This document shows positions 25,704 through 34,479 of a DNA stretch of 64,000 nt, piece after piece. The translations under genes and the position numbers were made by a program. The notes below the pieces were generated by a model. The model was not told the DNA's origin, did not search any database, and was given only the letters and a program-made list of their open reading frames with translations. The DNA is from an uncultured Prolixibacteraceae bacterium (GTDB lineage: Bacteria; Bacteroidota; Bacteroidia; Bacteroidales; Prolixibacteraceae), in assembly GCA_937915865.1 (NCBI GenBank), contig CALGIG010000106.1, positions 1 through 64,000 of the forward strand. Reading direction: 5' to 3'. Each line of letters opens with the position of its first letter. Position 1 is the first letter of the stretch.

Positions 25704-28103
25704 ATGAAAAATCTTAAACTTACCCTGATTGCCTTAATACTTATGGGCTTATCGTTCTCGGTTCAGGCCAAAGTTCTGTCGTACAAAAAAGACAGCGACG
25801 GCGTTACCTGTACGCTGGATAAAGGCCTGATGAAAGTAAAACTTTGCTTCGACAATATGGTTGAAGTAAAATACACCACCTTGCCGCTTTTTATCGAAAA
25901 GCCCTCGCTGGTTATTACCAACGACTTTAAAACAGCACCCGGATTTTCGGTTTCGGAGAATGGAAACGAAGTTGTCCTGACGACTTCAAAACTGAAAGTA
26001 GTCATTAACAAGCAGACCAATGCCATCAAATACACCGATTTATCCGGAAATACAGTGTTGGCCGAAGATAATCAGCAAAACAAAGTGATGACCGAAGCCA
26101 ATGTTGCCGGAATTGACGTGTACAACTGCTCTACACAGTTTTTGTCGCCTGCCGACGAGGCGCTTTACGGTTTAGGTTGCCATCCTGAAGATTCACTTTC
26201 AATCAATTACAAAGGCCGAAATCAGGAAATGGCTATCCGTTACATGACTGGCTCCATTCCGGTGATGCTTTCGACCAAAGGCTACGGTCTTTTCTGGGAC
26301 AACTATTCAGTATCGAACTTCTACGGTACTGAAGCCGGAAATACAAAATTCAAATACACGTCTGAAAGTGGCGACAAAGTGGATTACTACTTTGTTTATG
26401 GCCCCGATTTCGACAAGGTTATTTCTACTTTCCGCAATGCAACCGGAAATGCACCGATGTTCCCGAAATGGGCATTTGGCTTGTTCCAGTCGCAGGATCG
26501 GTATAAAAGTCAGGCCGAAGTTTTGTCGGTAAAAGATGGATACCGCAAAAACAATATTCCGGTTGACTGCATTGTTCAGGACTGGTTTTACTGGGAACCC
26601 AACGTAATTGGCTCGCACGTGATGTGGCCCGAACGCTATCCGAACCCAAAAGCGATGGTTGATGAGTTGCACAACGCTAATATTCACGCCATGATTTCGA
26701 TTTGGCCGGTATTCTCAGCCGGAACGAAAACTTTCGATCAGATGACTCATTCAGGAAATATGACCGACATCCGCTGGATGAACGTGATGACCAATATTCT
26801 GGATTATTACTACGACGCACATAGCCCGCAAGCCCGTGATTTGTACTGGAAACAGGCTTACGATAGTTTGATTAGCCGTCACGGCTGGGATGCCTGGTGG
26901 GTTGACCAATGCGAACCCGACAATGGTAATGTAGGCGACCCGAATTACATGGATTTGCGCCGCAAAAGCCATTTCTCGATTGGTCGCGGAATCGACTATA
27001 TGAATACCTTTTCGCTTGAACACTCAACCGGTTTGTACGAACACTGGCGGAAAGATATTCCTGAAAAGCGCCCGGTATTGCTGATACGCCAGGCTTTTGC
27101 AGGTCAGCAGCGAAACTCAGCCATTCTTTGGTCGTCTGACATTACCTGTACCTGGAATGCTTATAAAAACCAGGTTCCGCAAGGAATCAATGCGTGTGCT
27201 TCTGGCATTCCATACTGGACTTCGGATATTGGTGGTTACCATTTTCACTGGCAGGCGCCCGACTGGTCCATGCCGAACAACCGCGAATTGTTTACACGCT
27301 GGTTCCAGTTTGGTACATTCAGCCCGGTTTTCCGCATACATGGCAAAGGCGAACGCGCCATTTTCTCGAACAACTGGGATGCTGCAACCAAGGCCATCCT
27401 TATGAAATACGACAACCTGCGCTATCGCTTGTTGCCTTACATTTATTCGCTGTCGTGGAAAGTAACCAACGAAGGCTATACCATCATGCGTTCGCTCGGG
27501 TTCGATTTCAGGAACGATGAAGGCATCAGGAATATTCCTGACCAGTATATGTTTGGTCCGGCATTTTTAGTGAATCCGGTAACGCAGCCCATGTGCAGTT
27601 TACCTAACAGCAAGGACATCAAGAAAGTACGCAAGGTTTATCTACCGAAATCGGCCAACTGGTACGATTTCTGGACAGGCAAACTGATTCCCGGCGGACA
27701 AACCATCGAAGCCAGTGCGGCCATCGAAACGCTTCCGCTTTACATCAAAGCCGGATCGATTGTGCCGATGGGACCATACCTTCAGTATGCAACCGAGAAA
27801 GTTGCCGACCCGATTGAATTGCGCATTTACACTGGTGCTGATGCTGATTTCGTGCTGTACGAAGACGAAAACGACACCTACAATTACACGAAGGGCAACT
27901 ATTCGACGATTGCTATCAATTGGAACGAGGCGTCAAAAACCCTGACGATTAAAGACCGCAAAGGCGAATTCCCCGGTATGCTGAAAGATCGTTCGTTCCG
28001 CGTGGTTTGGGTAACTCCAAAAAACGGGAATGGTGTTGAGCCGGCCAAAACCGTCGAAACTGTTCAGTATTCAGGGAAAGAAATAAGTATTTCGAAAAAA
28101 TAA
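25704..28103 (+). CDS. GH31-family glycosidase, likely alpha-xylosidase or alpha-glucosidase
   Basis: An 799-residue exported enzyme: the signal peptide ends at about SVQA (ATG at 25704; the TTG at 25698 is less likely). An N-terminal beta-sandwich precedes the TIM barrel. DAWWVDQCEPD around residues 394-404 carries the presumed nucleophile Asp. The WSSDIT segment around 475 carries the presumed acid/base Asp, with the family's PYWTSDIGG pattern shortly after. A DUF5110-like beta domain forms the C-terminus (YEDENDTYNYTKG). GH31 enzymes remove alpha-linked xylose, glucose or galactose residues; the neighbours (broken GH3 and GH2, esterases) suggest plant hemicellulose such as xyloglucan, but this is inference. 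Confidence 0.88.
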   Translation: MKNLKLTLIALILMGLSFSVQAKVLSYKKDSDGVTCTLDKGLMKVKLCFDNMVEVKYTTLPLFIEKPSLVITNDFKTAPGFSVSENGNEVVLTTSKLKVVINKQTNAIKYTDLSGNTVLAEDNQQNKVMTEANVAGIDVYNCSTQFLSPADEALYGLGCHPEDSLSINYKGRNQEMAIRYMTGSIPVMLSTKGYGLFWDNYSVSNFYGTEAGNTKFKYTSESGDKVDYYFVYGPDFDKVISTFRNATGNAPMFPKWAFGLFQSQDRYKSQAEVLSVKDGYRKNNIPVDCIVQDWFYWEPNVIGSHVMWPERYPNPKAMVDELHNANIHAMISIWPVFSAGTKTFDQMTHSGNMTDIRWMNVMTNILDYYYDAHSPQARDLYWKQAYDSLISRHGWDAWWVDQCEPDNGNVGDPNYMDLRRKSHFSIGRGIDYMNTFSLEHSTGLYEHWRKDIPEKRPVLLIRQAFAGQQRNSAILWSSDITCTWNAYKNQVPQGINACASGIPYWTSDIGGYHFHWQAPDWSMPNNRELFTRWFQFGTFSPVFRIHGKGERAIFSNNWDAATKAILMKYDNLRYRLLPYIYSLSWKVTNEGYTIMRSLGFDFRNDEGIRNIPDQYMFGPAFLVNPVTQPMCSLPNSKDIKKVRKVYLPKSANWYDFWTGKLIPGGQTIEASAAIETLPLYIKAGSIVPMGPYLQYATEKVADPIELRIYTGADADFVLYEDENDTYNYTKGNYSTIAINWNEASKTLTIKDRKGEFPGMLKDRSFRVVWVTPKNGNGVEPAKTVETVQYSGKEISISKK

Positions 28104-28115
28104 TTCTTCAAAATC

Positions 28116-28186
28116 AACCACATAGGCACATAGAACACATAGATTTCATTTTGATTTTTCTATGTGACCTATGTGTCTATGTGGTT
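28116..28186. repeat. Large CACATAG-type inverted repeat after GH31
   Basis: Arms 28116-28142 and 28160-28186 match over 27 nt with three mismatches, built of repeating CACATAG words, and are followed by TTTTTA. The element can act as a terminator for the GH31 gene. It resembles in style, but not in sequence, the CCACAGAG element at 15567-15700. Confidence 0.8.
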
Positions 28187-28200
28187 TTTAATAATAATCC

Positions 28201-28632
28201 ATGATAAAGCAACTATTGATCATCCTGTTCGTTTTCAGGATGTCGTTTGGTTTGCAAGCCCAAAATACAATTCCGGGCTACTTCGATCCGGTTAAATCGC
28301 TGAAAGAACGGGTTAAAAATGCTTTGTCGTTGATGACCGTTGAGGAAAAAGTGGCTCTTTGCCATGCACAATCCAAGTTTAGCAGCGCAGGAGTTCCACG
28401 TTTGGGCATTCCCGAAATCTGGATGAGCGATGGACCGCACGATGTTTGTGCTAAGATATAATGGAATAGTTGGGATTATTCCAATTTTGACAACAGTTCG
28501 TACACTATATTTCCGGCGCTGACTTGTTTGTCGTCAGCTTTTAATCCTGAATTGGCTTCCCGTTATGGACAAGCTATTGGCAAGGAAGCCCGCTACCGCA
28601 AAAAAGAAGTGATTCCGGTGAAAGTAGAATAA
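28201..28632 (+). pseudogene. Broken GH3 beta-glucosidase gene: in-frame stop and internal deletion
   Basis: The first 86 codons encode a signal peptide and the GH3 N-terminal start (KSLKERVKNALSLMTVEEKVAL ... GVPRLGIPEIWMSDGPHDV). A TAA at 28459-28461 interrupts the frame. Translation then continues in the same frame as WNSWDYSNFDNSSYTIFPAL, then NPELASRYGQAIGKEARYRKKE, which is the normal continuation of GH3 family proteins. It jumps directly to a VIPVKVE C-terminus and stop at 28630-28632. About 600 residues of catalytic domain are therefore missing. This is a dead gene between two intact carbohydrate-active genes. Confidence 0.88.
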
Positions 28633-28640
28633 TTGTTGTT

Positions 28641-28679
28641 TTTAGAGGTTTCGCTCTTGAGTGAAACCTCTAAATTTTT
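28641..28679 (+). terminator. Hairpin terminator after the GH3 remnant
   Basis: TTTAGAGGTTTCGC (28641-28654) pairs with GTGAAACCTCTAAA (28661-28674), a 14-bp stem with one wobble and a 6-nt loop, followed by TTTTTC. A similar GGTTTCACT-type stem appears at 49496-49528, so it may also be a dispersed repeat. Confidence 0.75.
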
Positions 28680-28725
28680 CAGAATGTTTTTGCACTTTTG
28701 TAAAAGACAACAAGCCTAACCAATC

Positions 28726-30936
28726 ATGAAAAAACTAACTCAATTTATTATCCTGATTTTTTTGATGACATTTTCTTTGTTCTCATTATCAAATGCTTTT
28801 GAGAATAAGATGAAGTCTGATTTCATTTCTCTTTCAGGTGCAACACTAAAATTCGGAAATTCAGTTAATTCCGAAGGCAAAATAACAAAAGTCGAAATAC
28901 CTGATTTACATTTGTATCGCGTGAAAAATGCCACTGGAACCGTTTTACTTTTTCCGGGAGGCGAATACAACGTTTTGAATATCCGAAATCAGGGCGAAAA
29001 AGTGGCCCAGTTTCTGAATACGGAAGGCTTTGATGTGGCAGTGCTCGAATACCGTATAGGCTCCGCTGATTCCCGAAATTTAGCATTGACCGATGCTTTG
29101 CAAGCCATCCGAAAACTAAAAACCAACGCCAAAATATTCGGTTTGCACAACGAGCGACTGGCTTTGCTGGGAATAGGTTCTGGCGGACAATTGGCGGCTC
29201 GCGCAGTTCAGCGGTTAAGTGAAACCGAACAACCCGATAAACTGATCCTGATTTCTCCGGAATACCTCAATGAAACCTTGAAAGGCACGGTTTATCCGGC
29301 AGTGATGCCGCCTGTTCAGCCGAAAGCACCGCTTTTGGTATCTTTTGCTGCCGACGAAAACAAAGACCTTGTTCGTTGCGGACAGGAATATGCCAAAACC
29401 TGGAAAGGCTACGACGGACAGGCAATGTTTAGTTTGATTATAGATAGTCAGTTTTCAGAAAGTAGTGATCTGAATCCGCTGGAAGGAAGCCAAAATCTTC
29501 AGGCGCAAATCAAATCATTTCTGAGTTCAAAATCGGAAGTGGCGGCGCTGGGTCCAAATCCGGCAACTGTTTCGGTGGAAGGATACGCTAAAAAGCGCCA
29601 TGCTGAAAAGGCGGAACTACTAAAGACGAATAAATACGGTTTGCTGATGTTCGGAAATTCGATCACCCATAATTTTGAAAAGCCCGAATATCAACCCATC
29701 TGGAACCAGTTTTTCGCATCGCGAAATGCCCTCAATTTGGGAACGAGCGGCTATCGCACCGAAAACCTAATCTGGGAAATACAAAACCTACCGCTGGAAA
29801 ACCAGTCGCCCAAAGTTGCTATTGTTGAAATTGGTACCAATAACATCGACGAGAAAAATTACCCGACTCGCCATACGGCAGGTCAGCTGGCGGGCGGCAT
29901 TGAAACGATTGTAAAACTGGTGCACGAAAAACTTCCGCAGACAAAAATCATCGTTTTGCGCTGTTTCCCAGGCTGCTATGGCGGGCCAAACCCAACTTCG
30001 CACAGAGCTATTTTGGAACGGGCGTCAGATATTGTTTCGAAGCTGGCCGATAACAAAACGATATTTTATTGCGACGTCAATCATGTTTTCCTGAACATGG
30101 ATGGCTCGATTAATCACGACCAGATGCCTGACTGGCTGCACCCGAGCCCGGCTGGTGCGAAGGCTTGGGCGCAGGCTATGGAGCCGTTACTCTCGCAATT
30201 AATGGGCGATCAGTCGCGCGATACGGATATTCCGAAAAATACAGCCATCGTTCCGGTAGCGAAACTCGAAAACGACAGCTACAATTGGTGGGATCGCCAT
30301 GCCGAAGTACTTCGTGTGAAAGATTCCATTAATCCGGAAATTGTGTTGATTGGTAATTCGATCACGCATTTTTGGGACGGCGAACCCAGACTGAAATATG
30401 CTGACGGAAAACCGCGTAGGCCCAACGGCCCGAATGCCTGGGCATCGGTTTTTGCCAATCACAGGGTGCTGAACCTGGGCTTTGGCTGGGACCGCACACA
30501 AAATGTGCTGTGGCGGCTCGATCATGGCGAAATTGACGGGCTGCATCCGCGAACCATCATCGTACATTTAGGCACGAACAATACCAGCGAAACGCAGAAT
30601 GCCCGCATGAATTCGGCTGCCGAAATTGTCGAAGGAATTCGTGCAGTTTGCCTGCGCCTGCGGTCAAAAGTTCCGGGAGCGCACATCGTGTTGATGAAAG
30701 TTTTCCCGAGAGAAGAAAAGCCAGACCATCCGCGCCGGATTTTGATCAATGAGATAAACAAACAATTGGAGGTTTTTGCCCGTGAGAACAACATCGATTT
30801 AGTGGATATTGGCCCGAAAATGCTTGCCCCCGACGGTACTTTGCCGAAAGAGATAGCTAATGATTTTTGCCATCCTACCGAAAAAGGCTACCAGATTTGG
30901 GCTAACGAAATCAGGCAATTTGTTGATGAGCCTTGA
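28726..30936 (+). CDS. Three-domain esterase: degenerate alpha/beta-hydrolase plus two SGNH domains
   Basis: A 736-residue exported protein with a signal peptide (about 1-25). Domain 1 (about 30-270) is an alpha/beta-hydrolase/acetyl-xylan-esterase fold with oxyanion-type FPGGEY. Its nucleophile elbow reads GIGSGGQLA where relatives have GFSAGGHLA, so the catalytic Ser is Gly and this domain is probably inactive. Domains 2 and 3 are complete SGNH/GDSL esterases: LLMFGNSIT (about 309), GTNN and DWLHP (about 468), then VLIGNSIT (about 541), HLGTNN and DFCHP (about 711). Such enzymes deacetylate plant polysaccharides. It sits between the GH3 and GH2 remnants, pointing to a former hemicellulose locus. 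Confidence 0.82.
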   Translation: MKKLTQFIILIFLMTFSLFSLSNAFENKMKSDFISLSGATLKFGNSVNSEGKITKVEIPDLHLYRVKNATGTVLLFPGGEYNVLNIRNQGEKVAQFLNTEGFDVAVLEYRIGSADSRNLALTDALQAIRKLKTNAKIFGLHNERLALLGIGSGGQLAARAVQRLSETEQPDKLILISPEYLNETLKGTVYPAVMPPVQPKAPLLVSFAADENKDLVRCGQEYAKTWKGYDGQAMFSLIIDSQFSESSDLNPLEGSQNLQAQIKSFLSSKSEVAALGPNPATVSVEGYAKKRHAEKAELLKTNKYGLLMFGNSITHNFEKPEYQPIWNQFFASRNALNLGTSGYRTENLIWEIQNLPLENQSPKVAIVEIGTNNIDEKNYPTRHTAGQLAGGIETIVKLVHEKLPQTKIIVLRCFPGCYGGPNPTSHRAILERASDIVSKLADNKTIFYCDVNHVFLNMDGSINHDQMPDWLHPSPAGAKAWAQAMEPLLSQLMGDQSRDTDIPKNTAIVPVAKLENDSYNWWDRHAEVLRVKDSINPEIVLIGNSITHFWDGEPRLKYADGKPRRPNGPNAWASVFANHRVLNLGFGWDRTQNVLWRLDHGEIDGLHPRTIIVHLGTNNTSETQNARMNSAAEIVEGIRAVCLRLRSKVPGAHIVLMKVFPREEKPDHPRRILINEINKQLEVFARENNIDLVDIGPKMLAPDGTLPKEIANDFCHPTEKGYQIWANEIRQFVDEP

Positions 30937-31068
30937 TGCTTTATGTTTGTTCACTAAACAGACTGTGTGATTTCGAGGTTAAGACCCTGAAAATGGCGTA
31001 TTTCAAAAAAAATCTCAGGTACCTTCCTGGTATTTTAGTATAAAATTTAGTTTTCACACAGTTAGTAT

Positions 31069-31364
31069 ACAGAGCGAAAAGATTGGCGAACAGTACTGAA
31101 AACTACCGGAGAGCCATGCCAAATCAGGTTAACAGCCAACTACCGTGAAGTAACAACCCATGAACTTGTCGAACGTTTTAATTAAGGCGGTGGATAAAAA
31201 CTGGAATCGCTGGCCGACAATAAAATCGAGTTTCTCAACAAAGTAAGGTAGTTCTACTGAAAAGTAATGGTTATTCTGGTTTCAGGCTTTGAAAAAGGCA
31301 CATCTCGCTTGTTGCAACTTCCTTTGGATTGGTAAAATATCCGAAAGTGATTTGGACGGAATAA
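31069..31364 (+). pseudogene. Decayed C-terminal remnant of a GH2 family glycosidase
   Basis: Three frames together spell the C-terminal beta-sandwich of GH2 beta-galactosidase-like enzymes. Frame one gives DWRTVLKTTGEPCQIRLTAN and stops at 31186. A short shifted piece gives AVDKN and then SLADNKIEFLNKV. The last piece gives LKSNGYSGFRL, a stop, and HISLVATSFGLVKYPKVIW with a final TAA at 31362-31364. The pattern (GxPxxIRLT ... ADNxIxF ... LxAxSxGL near the end) is the usual ending of GH2 proteins with DUF4982-type domains. Stops and frameshifts show it is dead; the catalytic part is gone. The rest of the 30937-31449 gap holds an imperfect ACTGTGTGA/TCACACAGT inverted pair and a terminator. 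Confidence 0.65.
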
Positions 31365-31396
31365 ATCTGAGTTAAAATGAGTCCTCATTTCATTAT

Positions 31397-31431
31397 AAAA
31401 GCCTGGATAAAATACATTTCCCCAGGCTTTT
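31397..31431 (-). terminator. Symmetric terminator downstream of the OB-fold lipoprotein
   Basis: AAAAGCCTGG (31397-31406) pairs with CCAGGCTTTT (31422-31431). With A/T flanks on both sides it can end transcription from the minus-strand gene at 31450 and also any plus-strand read-through. Confidence 0.75.
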
Positions 31432-31449
31432 ACAGTATATTTTGCAGTG

Positions 31450-32163
31450 TTATTTTACCAGTTTGGCATCTTCCATAATTACTTCGTAGGCATATCCGTA
31501 GCCAAAATCTTTGTTTAAGGTAATTGTTCCTTCAAAAGTCACAACATCGTCAACAGCCACTTTGTCGAGTGTGGTAATTGTCAGGTCGAAATGATCACCT
31601 TCTTTGGTTCCATCCTGAATGTGTACCCAATTTTTACCCATCACTTCATCGTTTACTTTTACCACCTGGCCTTTCATCTTTATTTTTTTTCCTGAATAGT
31701 TGTTCTTGCTGCTGTAAAGCTTTGCTATGGATAAACCAGCTTCGGCAGGAACTACTGAAATGCCGGCTTTTTCAACTACCGAAACTTTGCCCATTGTATT
31801 TCCATGTGGATTTTTCATGGCCTGCCCGGCTAAAGCTGGCTGAGAACCCAAATCCTGAACGAAATAAATGGTTTCAAAATCACGGTTTAGTTCTTTGCTG
31901 TGAAAGTTCTTCATTTCAAGGCCTTCGCTATAGTAAAGCGTTTGTCCGGGAGCAGCTTCAAGTTTATTTACAGCAATCCAGTTTTCAGCCCCGTTTTCGG
32001 TAACTTTCAGGTAAGTATACTGGCTCGACTGGATTACCTCCGTAACTTTTACCTCATGCATTCCGGCAGCCATCACCTGATTTTGGGCTGTTGGTACTTT
32101 ATTTTTTTTAACACAACCACTAACCGTAAGAAGTAGGATAAAAATAGCAACTAATGATCTCAT
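31450..32163 (-). CDS. OB-fold-containing lipoprotein, NrfJ-like
   Basis: A 237-residue lipoprotein with lipobox VSGC (Cys17). The middle (HEVKVTEVIQSSQYTYLKVTENGAENWIAV, about 35-65) and the C-terminal domain (YSGKKIKMKGQVVKVNDEVMG ... WVHIQDGT ... DDVVTFEGTI, about 150-235) look like two small beta-barrel modules. The second is an OB-fold of the kind seen in NrfJ-related, redox-associated periplasmic proteins. No catalytic residues are visible. It is monocistronic, closed by a terminator at 31397-31431, and diverges from the second ECF locus. Function is not established. Confidence 0.6.
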   Translation of the reverse strand: MRSLVAIFILLLTVSGCVKKNKVPTAQNQVMAAGMHEVKVTEVIQSSQYTYLKVTENGAENWIAVNKLEAAPGQTLYYSEGLEMKNFHSKELNRDFETIYFVQDLGSQPALAGQAMKNPHGNTMGKVSVVEKAGISVVPAEAGLSIAKLYSSKNNYSGKKIKMKGQVVKVNDEVMGKNWVHIQDGTKEGDHFDLTITTLDKVAVDDVVTFEGTITLNKDFGYGYAYEVIMEDAKLVK

Positions 32164-32565
32164 GATTTATTTTTTTTTGTTTTCGATTTTTTGTTTGTTG
32201 CAAATACTTTGAAAGTAAAATTGTTAGAAGTCAGAACAACCATCCGTTCATTTGGTTTCAATTTTAGTTGATTTTTCTATCGTTCTGCTTTATCTTGACA
32301 TAAATCAACCGAAAGCTAATAAAAACCAGGATTGAACTCAAATTTCATGTACAAAAAGCTATTAAAACAATAATCAGTTTGCCTTTGTGTCCAAAGTTTC
32401 TGATGTTACTTCTCCTGTTTCGATACTCCCCTGAAAATTTCTATAGAACAATGGTGCAGGACTAACCTATCTGCAATGTAAAAATTTGGAAAAATCGTAT
32501 TCTGCACAGGTCAAACACAGTTATTAAAATTAATACATTTACAGGCGAAAAAGATTACCCTGAAC
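32164..32565. other. 402-bp divergent intergenic region
   Basis: It contains the 5' regions of the minus-strand lipoprotein and the second ECF sigma gene. It is AT-rich. I see no gene, no strong hairpin and only a partial -7-like TACATTTA about 30 nt before the sigma ATG. Confidence 0.5.
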
Positions 32566-33174
32566 ATGTTTGCAACTAAAGACAATGGTACTCAAGCCTT
32601 ATGGAATGCTTTTCAAAAGGGGGAAGATAAAGCCTTTGCCGGTATATACTATGCGTTTGTACAATCGCTTCTTACTTATGGTAGAAAGCTAACATCAGAC
32701 CAGGATTTGTTGCATGATGCCGTTCAGGAAATTTTTATGGACTTATACCAAAAAAGGAGTAAATCGCAAATTCCTATCAATAACCTTAAAGCGTACTTAC
32801 TCGTTGCCCTCCGTAACAGTATTCTAAAGAAAAAAGAACATCTCCGGAAATTCGAAGATATGAAAGGCCGAAAAGGATTTCTTGAAAATTTCGATATAGA
32901 ATACAGCTTCCAGGAACAACTTATCAGGCAGGAAATATCGGAAGAAAACCATACGAAATTACAAAAAGCGATTATTGCCCTTTCTCCGGGACAAAAGGAA
33001 ATTATTTATCTGAAATTTGAGGAAAACCTGGGATATAAAGAAATCTCCGAATTAATGGGAATCACTGTCGACTCGGCCCGTAAACAGCTGTACCGGGCGC
33101 TGTTATCACTTCGTGAATCTCTCGCCAACGAAATTTTTCTCTCATTTTTTATATTTTCTCAAAAAAAAGCCTAA
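32566..33174 (+). CDS. ECF-family RNA polymerase sigma factor, second locus
   Basis: A 202-residue ECF sigma factor. Region 2: ALWNAFQKGEDKAFAGIYYAF ... DLLHDAVQEIFMDLYQKR (about 10-68). Region 4: LSPGQKEIIYLKFEENLGYKEISELMGITVDSARKQLYRAL (about 133-180). It is divergent from the first locus sigma factor in sequence, so the two systems should not cross-talk fully. It ends 52 nt before the FecR ATG; a spurious FecR extension overlaps its 3' end. Confidence 0.9.
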   Translation: MFATKDNGTQALWNAFQKGEDKAFAGIYYAFVQSLLTYGRKLTSDQDLLHDAVQEIFMDLYQKRSKSQIPINNLKAYLLVALRNSILKKKEHLRKFEDMKGRKGFLENFDIEYSFQEQLIRQEISEENHTKLQKAIIALSPGQKEIIYLKFEENLGYKEISELMGITVDSARKQLYRALLSLRESLANEIFLSFFIFSQKKA

Positions 33175-33201
33175 AAACCTGTCCATAAAAAGCATCTTTT
33201 C

Positions 33202-33212
33202 CGACCTTATAA
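33202..33212 (+). promoter_or_regulatory. Candidate ECF -10 element (CGAC) for second fecR
   Basis: CGACCTTATAA lies 25 nt before the FecR ATG at 33227, matching the CGAC at 26 nt in the first locus. Upstream T-rich context is shared, but no common -35 word is obvious. Confidence 0.35.
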
Positions 33213-33226
33213 TAAAAGGAAAAGAA

Positions 33227-34405
33227 ATGGATGATTTTCTGAATTATTTTGAGGATGAAAAATTTGTTCGTTGGGTATATTCCTCCGATTCTGAACTGGA
33301 TTTGTATTGGGACGTACGGTTCAAAGAGCATCCGGAAGAAAAGGAAACTGCACTTCAGGCAAAGAAAATACTCCTCCAGCTTAGACCTGCCAAAGAAAAA
33401 GAAAATCCAGAAGAAGCTATACACATCTATTCAAAGATCATACAAGAGATCAATAACGAAAAAAAACACCACTCTTGGATGAAAATATTCCTTCCGTTGA
33501 TGCGGTATGCCGCGGTAGCTGTTTTTTTCCTTTCCCTTGGGGTTTTCATACACTACCAAATGGGGAAGCAAACCTTCAAATTTGATTCAGATATAGCTAT
33601 TAATAATAACACTGAGGCTCAGCTGATGCTGGCCGATGGACAGAAGATCGCTATCAAAACCAAAGAATCGATGGTTGAATACAAATCAGACGGGAAGATT
33701 GTTATCAACGAAAAAGATACCATCAATAACCAGGCAAGCGCTAAAGAATCTGAAATGAACCAGCTTATTGTTCCTTATGGCAAGCATTCATCCATTCGCT
33801 TACCCGACGAAACTATGGCTTACCTCAATGCTGGGTCCCGATTGATCTATCCGTCTGCTTTTTCCGGGAAAAAGAGGGAAGTTTTCCTGTTGGGGGAAGG
33901 GTATTTTGAAGTATCACACAATCCTCAAAAACCATTTATTGTAAAAACCAACGATATCAGTGTAATTGCCCTGGGTACTGTATTTAATGTATCGGCTTAT
34001 CCTGCTGACAAAACGATAGAAACTGTTTTAGTGAATGGCAATGTTGTTATTCGCGATAATTCGTTCCATATTTTCGACAAAGAGCTGGTATTAAAGCCAA
34101 ACGAGATGGCATCGTTTAATCGCGAAACCCTGGAAACCACCAAACAATTAACGAATACTGACGAATATGTAGCCTGGCACCAGGGATACCTGGATTTTCA
34201 GAGCACCGATTTAAACCGCGTAATCCTGAAAGTAGAGAGATATTATAATATCAAAATTTTGCTGAACAATCCGATGTTGGGAAGCCGACGTATCAGCGGA
34301 AAATTGGTATTAAAAGATGATCAGGAAAAAGTATTGGAAGCGCTGGCTTCAACAGCCAGGGTCGAACTTTTTAAAATAAACGAAAGTGCCTATGGATTAA
34401 AATAA
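33227..34405 (+). CDS. FecR-family anti-sigma factor, second locus
   Basis: A 392-residue protein from the ATG at 33227 (MDDFLNYFEDEKFVRWVYSS); upstream in-frame codons overlap the sigma gene and are rejected. A cytoplasmic helical region runs to about 80, one transmembrane helix follows (YAAVAVFFLSLGVFIHY, about 93-110), then the FecR domain (about 175-280; IRLPDETMAYLNAGSRLIYP ... GEGYFEVSHNPQKPFIV ... LGTVFNVSAYP) and a C-terminal DUF4974-like domain (about 320-392). It is longer than the first FecR because of an insert after the membrane helix. It regulates the SusC/SusD pair that follows. Confidence 0.9.
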   Translation: MDDFLNYFEDEKFVRWVYSSDSELDLYWDVRFKEHPEEKETALQAKKILLQLRPAKEKENPEEAIHIYSKIIQEINNEKKHHSWMKIFLPLMRYAAVAVFFLSLGVFIHYQMGKQTFKFDSDIAINNNTEAQLMLADGQKIAIKTKESMVEYKSDGKIVINEKDTINNQASAKESEMNQLIVPYGKHSSIRLPDETMAYLNAGSRLIYPSAFSGKKREVFLLGEGYFEVSHNPQKPFIVKTNDISVIALGTVFNVSAYPADKTIETVLVNGNVVIRDNSFHIFDKELVLKPNEMASFNRETLETTKQLTNTDEYVAWHQGYLDFQSTDLNRVILKVERYYNIKILLNNPMLGSRRISGKLVLKDDQEKVLEALASTARVELFKINESAYGLK

Positions 34406-34409
34406 AAAA

Positions 34410-34435
34410 CCGGAAAGAATCCGACCTCTTCCCGG
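34410..34435 (+). promoter_or_regulatory. Hairpin in the second fecR-susC gap, possible attenuator
   Basis: CCGGAAAGA and TCTTCCCGG-like arms fold just after the FecR stop, at the same relative place as the stem at 6794-6822. A T-rich stretch follows about 12 nt later. Confidence 0.35.
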
Positions 34436-34479
34436 CTCAAAAATAATTTTTTGATTTTTCATTTAAACCTCACAAAAGT

